DNA of 49,654 nucleotides from Candidatus Cloacimonadota bacterium (GTDB lineage Bacteria > Cloacimonadota > Cloacimonadia > Cloacimonadales > TCS61): contig JAUXFF010000003.1 in the NCBI GenBank assembly GCA_030620155.1, positions 1-49,654 on the forward strand, read 5' to 3'. Positions 1-9,439 of this stretch are shown in pieces. Within the stretch, counting starts at the first letter, position 1; every line of letters starts with the position of its first letter. The notes below the pieces were generated by a model that did no database searches, was not told the origin of the DNA, and saw nothing but the letters and a program-made list of their open reading frames with translations. A program made the translations under genes and the position numbers.

Positions 1-1
1 A

Positions 2-190
2 AAATACCTGCATGGAAATTTTGGAAAGGGAACTTTCACATTTTACGGAGGACATGACCCTGAGGATTATCAGCACAGGATAGGAGATCCTGAAACAGTG
101 CTTGAACTTCACAAACAGTCACCTGGCTACAGGTTGATTTTAAATAATATTTTGTTTCCTGCAGCGGAAAAGAAGAAGTTGAAGACTTGA
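2..190 (+). CDS. C-terminal fragment of asparagine synthase (glutamine-hydrolysing)-like protein, truncated by window start
   Basis: Frame 2 reads KYLHGNFGKGTFTFYGGHDPEDYQHRIGDPETVLELHKQSPGYRLILNNILFPAAEKKKLKT* ; resembles the C-terminus of FCB-group asparagine synthetase B-like proteins (from memory). Confidence 0.5.
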   Translation, partial: KYLHGNFGKGTFTFYGGHDPEDYQHRIGDPETVLELHKQSPGYRLILNNILFPAAEKKKLKT

Positions 191-306
191 TTATTACTGA
201 TGTTTAACGATATGTATACCACGTTCCATTGGGGACACGTTGTTATATGATGAAATCGGGCAATGAATAAAAAATTATACAACTAAAGGAATACTTCATA
301 AATATA

Positions 307-2148
307 TTATTTTACCGAAAACCTCATTCTTTTACTTAATAAAACCATATCTCTTAAATAATGAATATCTTCAGCATTCAACCATTTTTCTTCGAAATCA
401 TCTTGTTGAACAAGAGTAGCAATAGCAGCTAAAGTTTTCAGATGAAATGCTCTATCTTCTTTTGTCCCGATAAAAGCAAATACAGCTTTTACTGAATTTT
501 CTTTTGAAGTGAACTTAATACCTTCTTTACACCTGATGAGCATTAAGAAGAAATGACCACTACCTTCGATTATTATATGAGGAATGGCAATAAAAGGTGA
601 TATGGCAGTATTGCAATCTTCCTGCCTGTTTTTTAAAAGAGTAAAGATTTCTTCTTTATCTATCTCAATTTCTTTAGAAATATTTTCAGAAATTATTTCA
701 AAAAGCTGATCCATTTCAAGAGGACCATTTAAATCCAGAATTTTTGCAGTTTTAACCAGGTTATCAAATTTATCAGGTTTTATATTATCTCGATCACATA
801 AAATATCTCTAAATTCGGATTCCAAAATATGATCTGTCAACCTGTTATCCGTTATTCTTTTCAGCAAATGTAAAAGTGCATATTCACCTGCATATTTCTT
901 TCTACCGTAAAATAGATAAAAACTTACACTTATTAAAAGAAAAGCAACACTGATCTCGATTGCTTCGAGTCCAAGATCGATAATGAAAAATGAGAAAACT
1001 ATAATTCCAAAAATTTGAAGCCAGGGATATAAAGGTGCTTTAAAACTTGGTCTGTAATTCTTCAGCTTACTTTCTCTTAATATAATTACTGCAAGATTAG
1101 TTAAAACATAAGTAGTTAAAATAACAACAGAAGCTGCTTTTACCAGCATTTCCAAAGGTAACTGTAATGCCAGAACAATAAATAAACCGGTTATGAAAAT
1201 TGAGTGAACAGGTGTTTTAAATCTTTTACTGACTGTGCTGATAGCATCTGGCAGAAGATTATCTCTGCTTAAAGCTAATGGATAGCGGGATGCTGACATT
1301 ATTCCTGCATTTGCAGTTGTGATAAAAGCTAATAAAGCAGCAATCGAGATGATGATGAAGCCGGGTGTTCCGGCAATATTCTTTGCTGCATCCGCAATCG
1401 GTGTAAGTGAACCGGAAAATGTAGATGCTGGTAAAACCCCAACTGTCACTATAAGAATTAGAGTATATAGTATTGTAACAGTAATTACAGAGACGATCAT
1501 CCCAAGAGGAATATTCTTTTTGGGATTTTTAATTTCTTCAGAAACACTTGCTACTTTCAATAATCCACCAAAAGAAATGAAAATAAAACCTGTTGTTGCA
1601 AAAATCGGATTAATTCCTTTAGGAGCAAAAGGATAAAAATGAAATGTATTTATTTTAGAAAATCCAAAGATTATGTATAAAACCATTAAAATTAATAAAA
1701 CAGATACAAGTGAGACTTGAAATTTGGCAGCTTCTTTTATTCCAATCATATTCAATAAAATGAAAAAAATACAAACAAGAATTGAAGAGATCAATACAGG
1801 AAATCCTGTAACGATAAAAATTATCCCCGATATACCAAATATGGCAAAAGCACTTTTCAATGATAATGCAAACCAGCTTAAAAAACCGGAAATAGTTCCA
1901 ATAAACGGACCTAAACTTCTATTGATAAAATAGTAATCACCACCGGCTTTGGGCATAGCAGTAGAAAGTTCTATAATACTGAAAATTCCTATCAGAGCAA
2001 AAATTCCTGCTAAAAAATATGAAATAATTACTGCCGGACCTGTTCGAGCAAAAGCAAGTCCGGGTAAAATGAAAATTCCGGAACTTATCATCGCGCCTGT
2101 TGCGATGCTGAATACATTGAAGAAATTTAATTCTTTTTTTAGTTTCAT
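307..2148 (-). CDS. APC-superfamily amino acid permease with C-terminal PTS EIIA-like domain
   Basis: N-terminal GAMISSGIFILPGLAFARTGPAVIISYFLAG typical of APC permeases; C-terminal AISPFIAIPHIIIEGSGHFFLMLIRCKEGIKF... resembles PTS EIIA (fructose/mannitol type) fold. Confidence 0.85.
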   Translation of the reverse strand: MKLKKELNFFNVFSIATGAMISSGIFILPGLAFARTGPAVIISYFLAGIFALIGIFSIIELSTAMPKAGGDYYFINRSLGPFIGTISGFLSWFALSLKSAFAIFGISGIIFIVTGFPVLISSILVCIFFILLNMIGIKEAAKFQVSLVSVLLILMVLYIIFGFSKINTFHFYPFAPKGINPIFATTGFIFISFGGLLKVASVSEEIKNPKKNIPLGMIVSVITVTILYTLILIVTVGVLPASTFSGSLTPIADAAKNIAGTPGFIIISIAALLAFITTANAGIMSASRYPLALSRDNLLPDAISTVSKRFKTPVHSIFITGLFIVLALQLPLEMLVKAASVVILTTYVLTNLAVIILRESKLKNYRPSFKAPLYPWLQIFGIIVFSFFIIDLGLEAIEISVAFLLISVSFYLFYGRKKYAGEYALLHLLKRITDNRLTDHILESEFRDILCDRDNIKPDKFDNLVKTAKILDLNGPLEMDQLFEIISENISKEIEIDKEEIFTLLKNRQEDCNTAISPFIAIPHIIIEGSGHFFLMLIRCKEGIKFTSKENSVKAVFAFIGTKEDRAFHLKTLAAIATLVQQDDFEEKWLNAEDIHYLRDMVLLSKRMRFSVK

Positions 2149-2592
2149 TCTAATCCTTTTAAATAACCTGAAAAATAATGTCCATTACTATGATGTAATA
2201 TCTTTTATAACATAATATAATTTGCCCTATAAAATTATGTAAAATTTTTTCTTTTTGAATCCATATTCCTGTTCCTATTTTTATTTTTGCTATTTGAATT
2301 GCTTCTTTCATAAAATATGTTTCCCAAACTAAAAAAAGTATGCATTAACTCTACCTTCAACTTCTTCATTCAACTTTTTCTTCTTCGATTTTTTAACGTA
2401 ATAAAAACATATCCAACATGGTAAATTTTAGCATTGTCACATCAATGAGACCACCTGGTCATGTATATACGATTATCTTTATGAGTTTATCAGGGAAACT
2501 TTCTTCTGCTTTATCTTTTTTACATGAAAAAAAATTAACATTAAGATGAGACATAGAGAAAACGTTTTTTCGTTGATTTTATCCTTTATGAA

Positions 2593-3645
2593 TTAATGAA
2601 AAAAAACATCCTGCAAGAAAACATTCTGCATAAAGAATAAAGCAATATAGGAAATTATTGCTGAAGCAACAGGAGTGGCAACCCAACCAATGCTGATCCG
2701 CCCCAGAACCTTAAAGTTTATATTTCTGGATCCCTTTGCCAGACTGATTCCTATTACTGAACCTACTACTGCCTGTGAGCTGGAAACCGGAACAAGCGGA
2801 AAGGAAGGTAAACCATTTGAAACAAGGAAATGTTTTAAACCCTGTGAGGCAAAAAGGAACAGAACAATTGAACTTGCTAAAACAACAACAAAAGCTGTAA
2901 TTGGAGATAGCTTGAAGATACTTGAGCCAACTGTCAGCATAACCTTTTTTGAATATGTAAAAACTCCTATAGCTATGGCAATACCTCCTAAAAGAAATAA
3001 TTGTTGTACGGAGGATAATTGGATAAAATTCCCAATTTGAATGTTATTGAAGGATGATGAGTTAATAAAAACACCCATTACATTTCCAATATTATTTGCT
3101 CCCAGACTATAAGCCCCAAATGCGCCAACAAGTATTAAGGCAATTCTTGTTAAAGAATCTAATCTTATTAAGTGGATTTTTGAATGTTCTACAAGATACT
3201 TTACAATATGAAACAGGAAGAAAGCAAATATGGCAGAAAGGATTGGCGAAAACACCCATGTTCCTACTATTTTTGTTAAGGAACTAATCCCTGTTGCTGT
3301 TTTTGAGAAAAAATTCCATCCGATAATTGCTCCAACAATTGCCTGGGAAGTTGAAACCGGTAATCCGGCTTTAGTCATCCACAATACAGTTAAAGCTGCG
3401 GAAAGTGCCACAATAAAAGCTCCTGCCAGTTCGTTCACAGTACCTAATTTTTCCAATGTGTGGGAAGCTCCTGCTCCACTTACAACAGCTCCGATTATTA
3501 TGAAAACGCTGCAAATTATAGCAGCAGTTTTGAATCTGACCATTTTAGTGCCAACTGCAGTGCCAAAAATATTGGCTGCATCATTAGCACCAAGAGACCA
3601 ACCTAAAAAAAGTCCACTTGATAAAAAAAATAAAATTCTCAACAT
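2593..3645 (-). CDS. Inorganic phosphate transporter, PiT family
   Basis: GANDAANIFGTAVGTKMV and GANNIGNVMGVF duplicated PiT signatures, ~10 hydrophobic segments. Confidence 0.95.
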   Translation of the reverse strand: MLRILFFLSSGLFLGWSLGANDAANIFGTAVGTKMVRFKTAAIICSVFIIIGAVVSGAGASHTLEKLGTVNELAGAFIVALSAALTVLWMTKAGLPVSTSQAIVGAIIGWNFFSKTATGISSLTKIVGTWVFSPILSAIFAFFLFHIVKYLVEHSKIHLIRLDSLTRIALILVGAFGAYSLGANNIGNVMGVFINSSSFNNIQIGNFIQLSSVQQLFLLGGIAIAIGVFTYSKKVMLTVGSSIFKLSPITAFVVVLASSIVLFLFASQGLKHFLVSNGLPSFPLVPVSSSQAVVGSVIGISLAKGSRNINFKVLGRISIGWVATPVASAIISYIALFFMQNVFLQDVFFH

Positions 3646-3671
3646 TAATTTATACTCTTAACATCTTTTTA

Positions 3672-4322
3672 TTATATTCTTCTTTTTATTGCATATATGG
3701 ATAATCTTTCTGCCACTGATTCTGCTACGTCGGAAATAAGAGCTATTTTTTCCGCAAAATATCGCAAATGAACTTTTTTACTGAACTGTTTTGTTTCACT
3801 TTTAAAAACTTTTCGTTTTAATTGTTCTTCCACATCATCAGCTTCATGTTCATAGAAGTGGACTTTATTTACGTAGTCATTTACCATACTAGGTTCTTTG
3901 AAAAAAGCACGTGCAGCTTTCACAACTTCTTCTACAGTTTTGGATGAAAGTTCAGCCAGGTCAAGAAAATCATGTTTTAAAAAATCAGGGATCTCAGGTC
4001 TCTCAATAGAGAATTGCTCTAAAACCTTTTCCGCTACATCAACAACATCATCCATTGTTTCCAACAAACCAAGCACATCTCCCCTGGACTCTGGTATCAG
4101 CATGTATGTATATAACTTATATTTGATCTCTCTTCTTACTTTATCAGCATCTGATTCCAGTGATGTGATATTCTGATATTCTTTTTCAAATTTATCAAAT
4201 TTTCCATTTACATACGCCTTAATACCTTCAAGGAAAATAAGTCCTGAATTTCCAACTCTGTCAAGATAAGCGTCAATATTGGCTTCCAGTTCTTTCGTCC
4301 TGCCCGTAAAAAATTTTATCAT
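3672..4322 (-). CDS. DUF47/PhoU-like phosphate transport accessory protein
   Basis: Helical, ESDADKVRREIKYKLYTYMLIPESRGDVLGLLETMDDVVDVAEKV is DUF47-like; immediately upstream of the PiT gene. Confidence 0.9.
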   Translation of the reverse strand: MIKFFTGRTKELEANIDAYLDRVGNSGLIFLEGIKAYVNGKFDKFEKEYQNITSLESDADKVRREIKYKLYTYMLIPESRGDVLGLLETMDDVVDVAEKVLEQFSIERPEIPDFLKHDFLDLAELSSKTVEEVVKAARAFFKEPSMVNDYVNKVHFYEHEADDVEEQLKRKVFKSETKQFSKKVHLRYFAEKIALISDVAESVAERLSIYAIKRRI

Positions 4323-4436
4323 TTTTTTTCTCCCAATATAATTTTAATAAGAAATAAATCGATCATATAATAATCCGTGTCTTAATCACTAAGTCCGGGT
4401 CCGCATGCTCAAGTCCAGCCTTATTCATTCTTATGA

Positions 4437-4796
4437 TTATCCTTTGTTTTTATTTAGTTCTTCGATCTTTTTCTTAGCTTCCGCAATCTTTTCCCAATTA
4501 TCTTCCCACTTGTTATATAATATTAGCGAGCCCAATTCAAGAATGTCTTTTAGCTTTGGCTCCTTAATGGAATAATTTATGTTTCTCCAATTCTTAGATT
4601 TTGATATGTATCCACCATCGTATAAGATTTTTAAATGTGCTGATAAAGTGTTCTGTGCTATTCCAATATTTTTTGCTAATTCTGTTACAGTCATACTTTT
4701 ATTTCCCATTAATGAGTAAATAATTTTAATCCGAATTTCATTAGAAATAATCGTAAATAATTTTGATAATTTTCTAATCACAAATTCCTCAATCAT
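4437..4796 (-). CDS. ArsR-family winged-helix transcriptional regulator
   Basis: IISNEIRIKIIYSLMGNKSMTVTELAKNIGIAQNTLSAHLKILYDGGYISKSKNWRNINYSI, classic ArsR wHTH. Confidence 0.85.
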   Translation of the reverse strand: MIEEFVIRKLSKLFTIISNEIRIKIIYSLMGNKSMTVTELAKNIGIAQNTLSAHLKILYDGGYISKSKNWRNINYSIKEPKLKDILELGSLILYNKWEDNWEKIAEAKKKIEELNKNKG

Positions 4797-4810
4797 ATTC
4801 TTCTTCCTCT

Positions 4811-4834
4811 CATATGATAAAAATCTGATATGAT
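4811..4834. promoter_or_regulatory. Candidate operator: two ATATGAT direct repeats between ArsR gene and divergent S1 gene
   Basis: cATATGATaaaaatctgATATGATg, 16-bp centre-to-centre, 15-38 bp upstream of the ArsR ATG. Confidence 0.25.
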
Positions 4835-4981
4835 GAGGTTATGTGTCAAGCGATTTTTTTTATATGCCTTACTTATTTAAGTATTTTAATATATTATAGT
4901 GATTTCGGTCTAAAAATAATTCTGGACAAACAATATGAAGTTATCTTTTTGACACAAAAATTATTCGTCAGGGAGAAGCTG

Positions 4982-6781
4982 GTGGGAAAAAATGATGATA
5001 AAATTAAAATAAAAGAAGATATTTTGGAAGAACCAGATATTGAAGTTGAAGATACAGAAAAAGAAGCTGAAAAACAAGTTGAAATATCTAATTCTGAACT
5101 GAAAGAAATAGCTCAGGATCAACAGGAAAAAATTCAGGAAGAAGTAAAGCAGGAAGATGTGATTTCTGAAGAAGTTTCAAAGGAAGAAAAAGAAATCGGA
5201 AAACCTGAAGTAGTCCAATCTGAAATTGAAGAAACCGATAGTGTTGAGGACAAGAAAGTCTCTGAAGAAGCCCAAATAGAGATCAAAGAAACCGAAGGTA
5301 TTGAGGATAAGGAAAAAACTGAAGATGATCAAGTTGAATTTGAGAAACCCGGAGATGTGGACGTGGTGAATGAATTTCCCGAATCGGAAGATATGAAAAG
5401 TTCTCAATTTGAACAATTACTGGAGGAATCACTGGTTAATATCAAGAATCTGGAAATTGGTGATAAAGTTGAAGGAGAGATCATCAATATTACCGATTCC
5501 TATATTTTTGTTTCTTTAGGTGGTAAACGTGATGCTTATACTGAGAAAATAGATTATCTGGATAAAGATGGTAAATTACCTTTTAGGGTTGGAGATACTC
5601 TCTCCGGGTATGTAGTAAAATATACGGAAACAGAGACCTGTATTGCTAAAAGCCTGGTTTCAGTTAGTAAAAGAGTACTCAAAGAAGCTTTTGAAGAACA
5701 AATTCCAGTAAGTGGAAAAGTGGTTTCTTTTACAAAAGGTGGATTTATAATTAATATTTCAGGTGTGAGAGCCTTTTGCCCCAAGTCCCAGATGGACTTG
5801 AAAAGAATTCAAGATGTAAAGCAATACCAGGGGAAAAATTACGATTTCATAATTATGGAGTTCAAGAATAATGGAAGAGATATTGTAGCCTCTCGAAGAA
5901 TTATCCTGGAAGTTGAAAATGAAAAAATCAAAAAAGAAATTATAGATAAACTTGAAATTGATTCTGTTATAATGGGTAAAGTGACCCGTCTTACAAATTT
6001 TGGGGCTTTCATCGATCTGGGTGGCATTGAAGGATTACTTCATATTTCACAATTTTCCTGGGCACGTATTGATTCTCCTTCTGAAGTCCTGAATATTGGT
6101 GATATGATCAAAGCTAAAGTAATAAAAATGAGTGGCGAAAAAATTTCATTGAGTATGAAAGCATTACAGGAGAATCCATTTGATATTGCGTTAAATGAAT
6201 TAAAAGTTGGCGATATAATAAATTGCCGGGTATTAAGAAATCTTCCATTTGGTTCATTTGTCGAGATAAAACCAGGTGTTGAAGGATTGATCCCAATTTC
6301 CGAATTAACTATGGGGCGCAGAATAACTCATCCGTCTGAGATTGTGAATGAAGGTGAATTTATTGAGGCTCAAATAATGAAAATCAATCCTGAAGAAAGA
6401 AAGATATCACTCTCCCTGAAAGCTTTGCAACCAGACCCATGGGATGATATTGATGAAATTTTTACTGAAAATGATATAGTTTCCGGCACGATCGAAAATT
6501 CAGCGAATTTCGGGATTTTTATAAAATTAAAAGAAGGTCTTGTGGGGCTTATGCCATCCTCTAAAATTAAACTTGCTGGGATTAAACTTGATAAATCAAA
6601 TGTTGGTGAAGAATTCAATGTTAGAATTGTCAGAATCGATAAAGATAATAGAAGAATATCTCTGGAACCTACAAATCTACCTGAATCTGTTGTTGAAGGA
6701 AAAGATGATTGGCACAAATACAAAAGCCAAAAAAAGAAAAAGAAAGTAATAGACGAAGATAGCCCCTTTGCTAACCTCTAA
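4982..6781 (+). CDS. rpsA: 30S ribosomal protein S1 homologue (five S1 domains) with acidic N-terminal extension; start re-assigned to GTG at 4982
   Basis: Repeated S1 motifs (KVTRLTNFGAFIDLGGIEGLLHISQFSW, RVLRNLPFGSFVEIKPGVEGLIPISEL, ...). AGGGAG lies ~6 nt before GTG 4982; the track start at 4841 adds a hydrophobic segment that looks like translated promoter/leader. Confidence 0.85.
   Translation: MGKNDDKIKIKEDILEEPDIEVEDTEKEAEKQVEISNSELKEIAQDQQEKIQEEVKQEDVISEEVSKEEKEIGKPEVVQSEIEETDSVEDKKVSEEAQIEIKETEGIEDKEKTEDDQVEFEKPGDVDVVNEFPESEDMKSSQFEQLLEESLVNIKNLEIGDKVEGEIINITDSYIFVSLGGKRDAYTEKIDYLDKDGKLPFRVGDTLSGYVVKYTETETCIAKSLVSVSKRVLKEAFEEQIPVSGKVVSFTKGGFIINISGVRAFCPKSQMDLKRIQDVKQYQGKNYDFIIMEFKNNGRDIVASRRIILEVENEKIKKEIIDKLEIDSVIMGKVTRLTNFGAFIDLGGIEGLLHISQFSWARIDSPSEVLNIGDMIKAKVIKMSGEKISLSMKALQENPFDIALNELKVGDIINCRVLRNLPFGSFVEIKPGVEGLIPISELTMGRRITHPSEIVNEGEFIEAQIMKINPEERKISLSLKALQPDPWDDIDEIFTENDIVSGTIENSANFGIFIKLKEGLVGLMPSSKIKLAGIKLDKSNVGEEFNVRIVRIDKDNRRISLEPTNLPESVVEGKDDWHKYKSQKKKKKVIDEDSPFANL
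5219..5389 (+). repeat. 57-nt (19-aa) imperfect in-frame tandem repeat in the S1 N-terminal extension
   Basis: SEIEETDSVEDKKVSEEAQ / IEIKETEGIEDKEKTEDDQ / VEFEKPGDVDVV... (third copy degenerate). Confidence 0.6.
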
Positions 6782-6819
6782 TAATATTTTTAAAGAATTG
6801 TATTATTGAATTCGAAAAG

Positions 6820-6845
6820 CCTGCTTTATAGCAGGTTTTTTTATT
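6820..6845 (+). terminator. Rho-independent terminator after S1 gene
   Basis: CCTGC-TTTATA-GCAGG followed by T-run. Confidence 0.75.
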
Positions 6846-7132
6846 GATAAAAAGAGAAGGAAATTTCACGCTGCCCCATATATTGAAACTCTAAAAAATT
6901 AGAATGTCTTTAATCTTTTTTACCATATCTGTTTTCAATTGTTTAAATATGATATAATTTAAATATTACCTAAAAAATATCTGCTTAATTATTAGAGAAA
7001 TATAAGAGGCACTTAGCCTTTGAACTTAAAAACACATATTTGTATTATTCCTTTTGATAATAATGAAATGTATCGGTTATTTATTACTAAATTAGTAAGG
7101 GGCAGTTTTGTTCCATCTGGATGGATATATTG

Positions 7133-8626
7133 CTATTTTAGAATCAGACATTTTTTTGTTTGTGTAAAAGCACCTGCCTGAATACGATAAAAGTAAATTC
7201 CGGAAACTAGATCTTTAATATCTAATTTCGTTTGATAACTACCCGGAGAATGAAATTGTTCAACCAAAACAGCAACTTCCTCGCCAAGGATATTGTAAAC
7301 TTTTATCGTCACCATTGCAATAACAGGAATATGATAGTTAATGGTAGTGTGACAATTAAAGGGATTAGGGTAATTTTGTGATAAATAACAAGAATGGAGT
7401 CCTTGTTCATATAAGGGGAAAACTTCTGATGGAGTTAAACTCTCTCCACTTTGGATATGATAAATATCATAATTTCCTGTATTCCCTCCTGTATTACATC
7501 CTATATGACCAAAACCCTGGTTATCAACTTTGAAAGAGGGATAAAAGTAATCACCACTTATAACAGAAGACACTTGCCAGTTGCCACTTTCCTCTTTATG
7601 GGAATAGAAAATGTTACCAGTATAAAAGTTACCACTTGTCTCCATCCATATTATGTGGGGATTTCCATTAGCATCCAGAGCAATAGAAGGATTTACAGCA
7701 CTATAAGTTAAAGAACTCAGTTCATAAGGTTCCCAAATTTGTCCATCTGGTTGATATAGATAATATACTCTTCCCGGGAATCCCCACCCGTCATTACCGC
7801 TAACAGCTAAATGTAAGTCACTATCATCTTCAATAACCAAAACAGATGAAAAATCATTAATATTACCGCTTACTATGATTTCATAACTCCAATTGCTTCC
7901 ACCGTAAGAGTCATTCCATGTATGATGAATATGATAGTCCCCATAGGTGCCACCTCGATAAACTATATGAGCAATTCCTTGAGAAGAAACAGCAATGTAA
8001 GGAGATGCTCCAGTTCCGTATGGTCCTAAATTACTTCCTACTAGTGTCTGAATGTCCCAATTAGTAGTATCGCCAAAAGCATATGCGATTTTATATTCTC
8101 CGGTATCCAGATCATCGGTTATCCAGGCTAAATGTATATTTCCCAAATTATCTACAGCAATTGTGGGGGAACAGTCCAATTGGGCATTGTAGGTTACTTG
8201 TTGTCTTTGCCATATCGATTCTGACTGATAAGCAAAATAAATCTCTGATTCCTGCTCAAAAACAATAAAAGGCTGAAAGGAAATAGACGAGAAGGCTAAA
8301 GCTGGAGAAGAAGATGATTGAGTCGAATCACTTACCTCTTGAGGAGGTAACCACACTCCAGTCGGACTATTAGTTGAATAATAAATATGCCAATTGTTAT
8401 CTTCTTGCATCTGTTTCCATACTAAATGAGCATAATCATTAGAGTCCAGATCTAAAGATTGAATTACTGTTTCCTTTCGAATTTGAGTGTTGGTGATGGT
8501 CTCGATAGTAGCATTTTCCCACTGTGCCCAAACTGGAGAAGTTCCTATTAAGAAGATGATGAAAATAATAAAACTCCTTAATAATCTAAAACTATGAACA
8601 TTATTAAAAACTATCCATATTTTCAT
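7133..8626 (-). CDS. Secreted beta-propeller-like protein with T9SS type A C-terminal sorting domain
   Basis: N-terminal signal-like segment; repeated PTIAVDNLGNIHLAW / PSIALDANGNPHIIWM blades; C-terminal QNYPNPFNCHTTINYHIPVIAMVTIKVYNILGEEVAVLVEQFHSPGSYQTKLDIKDLVSGIYFYRIQAGAFTQTKKCLILK. Confidence 0.85.
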   Translation of the reverse strand: MKIWIVFNNVHSFRLLRSFIIFIIFLIGTSPVWAQWENATIETITNTQIRKETVIQSLDLDSNDYAHLVWKQMQEDNNWHIYYSTNSPTGVWLPPQEVSDSTQSSSSPALAFSSISFQPFIVFEQESEIYFAYQSESIWQRQQVTYNAQLDCSPTIAVDNLGNIHLAWITDDLDTGEYKIAYAFGDTTNWDIQTLVGSNLGPYGTGASPYIAVSSQGIAHIVYRGGTYGDYHIHHTWNDSYGGSNWSYEIIVSGNINDFSSVLVIEDDSDLHLAVSGNDGWGFPGRVYYLYQPDGQIWEPYELSSLTYSAVNPSIALDANGNPHIIWMETSGNFYTGNIFYSHKEESGNWQVSSVISGDYFYPSFKVDNQGFGHIGCNTGGNTGNYDIYHIQSGESLTPSEVFPLYEQGLHSCYLSQNYPNPFNCHTTINYHIPVIAMVTIKVYNILGEEVAVLVEQFHSPGSYQTKLDIKDLVSGIYFYRIQAGAFTQTKKCLILK

Positions 8627-8644
8627 AAGGACCTCCTTTAATAT

Positions 8645-9439
8645 TTAAACATCTAGACCTTTAATTAAAGGTAACTCTATACCAACGATTTTCTTTATAC
8701 TCTCTTTCCATTTAATTTTATTATTAAGCTTGTATTTTTTATAGAGAATTAATATGTTTTCATCTTTTTGCCACTCAATTAATTGTGTAGCCCTTTTTAT
8801 TGTTTCAAAATCATTTATTCCATTCAGTTTTAATCTTCGTAATAGAAAATTTGCTTTACCCAACCATATTGCATCAGTAACAAAAGGTAATATTATTTGT
8901 ATTAAATCTTCAATGTTATTATCTAACATTGGTTCACATGAAATACTTGTATTAAAATTATTATTATAAGCGTATTTAACTGATTCGAGTCTTTCTTTAA
9001 AATCTGGTGCACCAGGTTCCCAGAATTTTAAAATTTCAGAATTACTAGAACCAATAGTAAATCTGAATAATATTTTTTGTTTATAGTTATTAAATTTTCC
9101 ACAAATTTCAGTAATGCATTCTAAGTGAGGTTTAGTAACTATTAATACTTTATTTCCGGGTTCTAAAAGATGTTCCAGATATTGAATATTTTCTTCTAAA
9201 TGTTCAGGATGAATATCATGAGATGAAGGATACATAAAAGTACCAGAATGTTTGGAGAATTTCTTCTTTAATTGAATGTTTCTTACTTCTTCTTCTTTCC
9301 AGTTTTCAGGTGTTTTCCTTTTAAAACGAATTGCCATTTCTTTGCTGTAGCAGTACTTGCAATCATGTTTACAGCCATTTATAAAATTAGCTGTTTTATC
9401 TGCCCATTCATGAGTGCCAAAAACTTTCTTATTTATCAT
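8645..9439 (-). CDS. Radical-SAM-like three-Cys-motif protein (DUF5131-like)
   Basis: THEWADKTANFINGCKHDCKYCYSKEMA with CxxxCxxC; overlaps the TcmP gene by 4 nt. Confidence 0.8.
   Translation of the reverse strand: MINKKVFGTHEWADKTANFINGCKHDCKYCYSKEMAIRFKRKTPENWKEEEVRNIQLKKKFSKHSGTFMYPSSHDIHPEHLEENIQYLEHLLEPGNKVLIVTKPHLECITEICGKFNNYKQKILFRFTIGSSNSEILKFWEPGAPDFKERLESVKYAYNNNFNTSISCEPMLDNNIEDLIQIILPFVTDAIWLGKANFLLRRLKLNGINDFETIKRATQLIEWQKDENILILYKKYKLNNKIKWKESIKKIVGIELPLIKGLDV

Noticed and set aside
2449-2460. GACCACCTGGTC palindrome between permease and PiT genes
   Set aside because: Short isolated dyad; could be chance in a 440-bp intergenic region.
1319-3661. Plus-strand ORFs antisense to the APC permease and PiT genes
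   Set aside because: Overlap well-supported membrane protein genes on the minus strand; composition fits antisense of hydrophobic codons.
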